This document shows, in pieces, positions 14,183 to 14,186 of a DNA stretch of 14,186 bases; the stretch's first letter is position 1, and each line of letters begins with the position of its first letter. The DNA is from Planctomycetaceae bacterium UBA4732. Its GTDB lineage: Bacteria > Planctomycetota > Planctomycetia > Gemmatales > Gemmataceae. Made by a program: the position numbers and the translations under genes. The notes under the pieces were generated by a model. The model was given only the letters and a program-made list of their open reading frames with translations, did not search any database and was not told where the DNA came from. The stretch spans positions 38,662 through 52,847 of the forward strand of contig DHJA01000139.1 in the NCBI GenBank assembly GCA_002404095.1, written 5' to 3'.

Positions 14183-14186
14183 TTTC

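Overview
This is a GC-rich, gene-dense bacterial chromosome segment. I would place it in Planctomycetota with moderate confidence. The grounds are a DUF6807 ('PmoA-like') secreted protein, two Uma2-family paralogues, a CPxC zinc-ribbon protein with a Lys/Pro-rich linker before membrane helices, a BshB1-type deacetylase, and many unrelated short palindromic repeats between genes. No rRNA, tRNA, CRISPR array, integrase or transposase was found.

Layout, left to right. (1) 1-93 is a compact multi-hairpin element, followed by a secreted alpha/beta hydrolase (+). (2) A minus-strand pair follows: a cytoplasmic alpha/beta hydrolase (first) and a secreted DUF6807 protein (second, 30 nt later). (3) Divergent from that pair is a radical-SAM protein of the RlmN/Cfr family (+). 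Its stop overlaps the stop of an Uma2-family nuclease gene. (4) 4354-7592 is a minus-strand accessory block. It holds two 230-aa Uma2 copies in direct orientation flanking a small exported protein and a frameshifted, membrane-anchored clan-CD (clostripain-like) peptidase. Nested palindromes lie between the small gene and the second Uma2 copy. The left Uma2 copy carries upstream a trace matching the last 9 nt of the PIG-L gene that precedes the right copy, so the right copy is probably the source. (5) A BshB1-like PIG-L deacetylase (-) and an N4-cytosine DNA methyltransferase closely resembling M.PvuII (+) diverge around a long hairpin. (6) The methyltransferase overlaps tail-to-tail by 35 nt with an unrecognised winged-helix protein (-). 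No PvuII-like endonuclease is visible. (7) A tight minus-strand operon encodes a zinc-ribbon membrane protein, a lipoprotein and TruD. Upstream of it is a THUMP-domain RNA methyltransferase. (8) The right edge carries another short palindrome.

Working together: three genes act on RNA (the RlmN-like protein, TruD and the THUMP methyltransferase), but they are not one operon. TruD is translationally coupled to the lipoprotein (ATGA overlap). The signals least explained by standard annotation are the PvuII-like methyltransferase with its overlapping winged-helix neighbour, the protease and small exported protein locus bracketed by Uma2 duplicates, and the high density of different palindromic repeats.
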